Assembly: GCA_028703735.1 (NCBI GenBank)
Contig: JAQVMI010000102.1
Coordinates: 1-6,720, forward strand
Length of the DNA stretch: 6,720 bases
Source: Candidatus Cloacimonadota bacterium
GTDB lineage: Bacteria > Cloacimonadota > Cloacimonadia > Cloacimonadales > Cloacimonadaceae
Reading direction: 5' to 3'
Program-made: the position numbers and the translations under genes
Notes under the pieces: generated by a model
What the model was told of the DNA's origin: nothing
Seen by the model: the letters and a program-made list of their open reading frames with translations, nothing else
Database searches by the model: none
In this document: piece after piece, positions 5,991-6,720 of the stretch
Numbering within the stretch: position 1 is the stretch's first letter
Layout: each line of letters begins with the position of its first letter

Positions 5991-6720
5991 CAATCCTCCT
6001 CGTCCAATTTGGGCAGGTTTTTAAGGTCATCTTTCGCTATGCGTGGATTTGGGTTTTGTTTATCACTAATTATCCTGCCATCACGGAAGGTGATTAATCT
6101 ATCTGAATATTGGGCAATATCGTTTTCATGGGTAACTAAGATCACAGTTTTACCTTGTTGGTGCAATTCCTGAAACACAGCCATTACCTCGATACTGGTA
6201 CGGGTGTCCAAATTCCCTGTAGGTTCATCAGCTAACAAAAAAACAGGATCATTCACGATGGCACGTGCAATGGCAACTCTTTGTTGCTGACCTCCTGAAA
6301 GCTGATTCGGATAATGCTTGGCACGGTCTTTAATCCCTACTATTTCCAGTGCATGCATGGCTTTTTCGTGTCTATCGTGCAAACTGCATTTTTTGCAATA
6401 CAATAGAGGCAGTTCCACATTTTCTAACGCCGTGGTTCGAGGCAGAAGGTAGAAACTTTGAAACACATAACCTATCTTCTGATTGCGGATACTTGTAAGC
6501 TCTGCATCGCTCATGGCATGCACAGCAATATCATCCAGGATATATGCTCCGGAAGAGGGTTTATCCAGGCAACCCAGCAAATTCATGAAGGTGGTTTTCC
6601 CACTTCCACTGGCACCCATAATAGAGATAAAGTCACCGGTATTTATACTAAGGTTAATCCCCCGCAAAGCATGATCCTGAATTTCGCCCATACGATAGGT
6701 TTTGGTTAAACCTTCAGTTC
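5990..6720 (-). CDS. ABC transporter ATPase, MacB/LolD type, 5' end beyond the window
   Basis: This is the ATP-hydrolysing subunit paired with the downstream permease. An ATG at 6691 opens a 233-residue frame, but that Met is probably internal: the frame stays open to the right edge and reads TEGLTKTYR before it, which matches the conserved LTKTYRMGE start of this family. The true start therefore lies a few codons outside the window. Numbered from the Met at 6691, Walker A is GASGSGKTT (26-34), the Q-loop is Gln78, the signature is LSGGQ (131-135), Walker B ends in Asp155-Glu156, the D-loop is near NLD (160-162) and the H-loop is His188. All catalytic residues are present. Family members power MacB-like efflux or LolCDE lipoprotein release; the MacB-type permease partner favours the former or a related role. 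A periplasmic adaptor gene may precede it outside the window. Confidence 0.93.
   Translation of the reverse strand, partial: TEGLTKTYRMGEIQDHALRGINLSINTGDFISIMGASGSGKTTFMNLLGCLDKPSSGAYILDDIAVHAMSDAELTSIRNQKIGYVFQSFYLLPRTTALENVELPLLYCKKCSLHDRHEKAMHALEIVGIKDRAKHYPNQLSGGQQQRVAIARAIVNDPVFLLADEPTGNLDTRTSIEVMAVFQELHQQGKTVILVTHENDIAQYSDRLITFRDGRIISDKQNPNPRIAKDDLKNLPKLDEED
5995..6001 (-). promoter_or_regulatory. Shine-Dalgarno site for the permease, inside the ATPase gene
   Basis: GAGGAGG on the minus strand lies within the last codons of the ATPase gene (Asp-Glu-Glu-Asp-stop). The distance to the ATG at 5990 is 4 nt from its end, or 6 nt if GAGGA is the paired core. It excludes the in-frame TTG at 5993 as start. 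Confidence 0.7.

Noticed and set aside
5991..5993. TTG start for the permease
   Set aside because: The Shine-Dalgarno sequence would be only 1 nt away; the ATG one codon later is properly placed.
6689..6691. ATG at 6691 as the true start of the ABC ATPase
   Set aside because: The open frame continues to the window edge with family-typical residues (LTKTYR) just before this Met.

Overview
The window is bacterial and moderately AT-leaning by eye. Every convincing gene lies on the minus strand, so transcription runs from high to low coordinates. There are five complete genes and two cut by the window edges, with one long non-coding stretch (4304-4772). The ABC transporter is a MacB/FtsX-type pair, common in diderm bacteria but not exclusive to them. 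The intergenic DNA is crowded with short repeats such as AAAAGGTG and GGGTTTGAAGATCGAAGGGTTT. Together these suggest an uncultivated FCB-like lineage; Cloacimonadota is my tentative guess, from general resemblance and not from any search.

Right block (6720 to 4773): an ABC ATPase whose start lies beyond the right edge, overlapping by one base a MacB-type permease. Together they form an exporter or envelope mechanotransmission pump. An adaptor protein, if present, would lie further upstream, outside the window.

Intergenic block (4772 to 4304): no gene. It holds a degenerate tandem array of 8-bp units, a 41-bp near-perfect inverted repeat (38/41 matches), three copies of a 22-bp motif in two orientations, a strong 8-bp hairpin, a hairpin after the permease, and a 10-bp dyad next to the ribosome binding site of the next gene.

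Left block (4303 to 1): elongation factor G homologue, then a STAS-domain anti-anti-sigma-like protein, then a receiver domain fused to an RsbW/SpoIIAB-like ATPase, then prmC (release-factor glutamine methyltransferase), then the first 16 codons of murA. The last four are packed tightly: 1-nt gap, 14-nt overlap and 32-nt gap. The STAS protein and the receiver-ATPase look like a partner-switching pair in which phosphorylation of the receiver would control the kinase-like domain. The EF-G homologue has intact GTPase motifs but an altered domain IV tip, and it is not beside ribosomal protein or tuf genes, so it may be a second, specialised EF-G.

I found no clearly undescribed system. The best leads are the compact receiver-ATPase/STAS switch wired into a translation and cell-wall gene cluster, the EF-G variant, and the layered repeat structure of the intergenic region.
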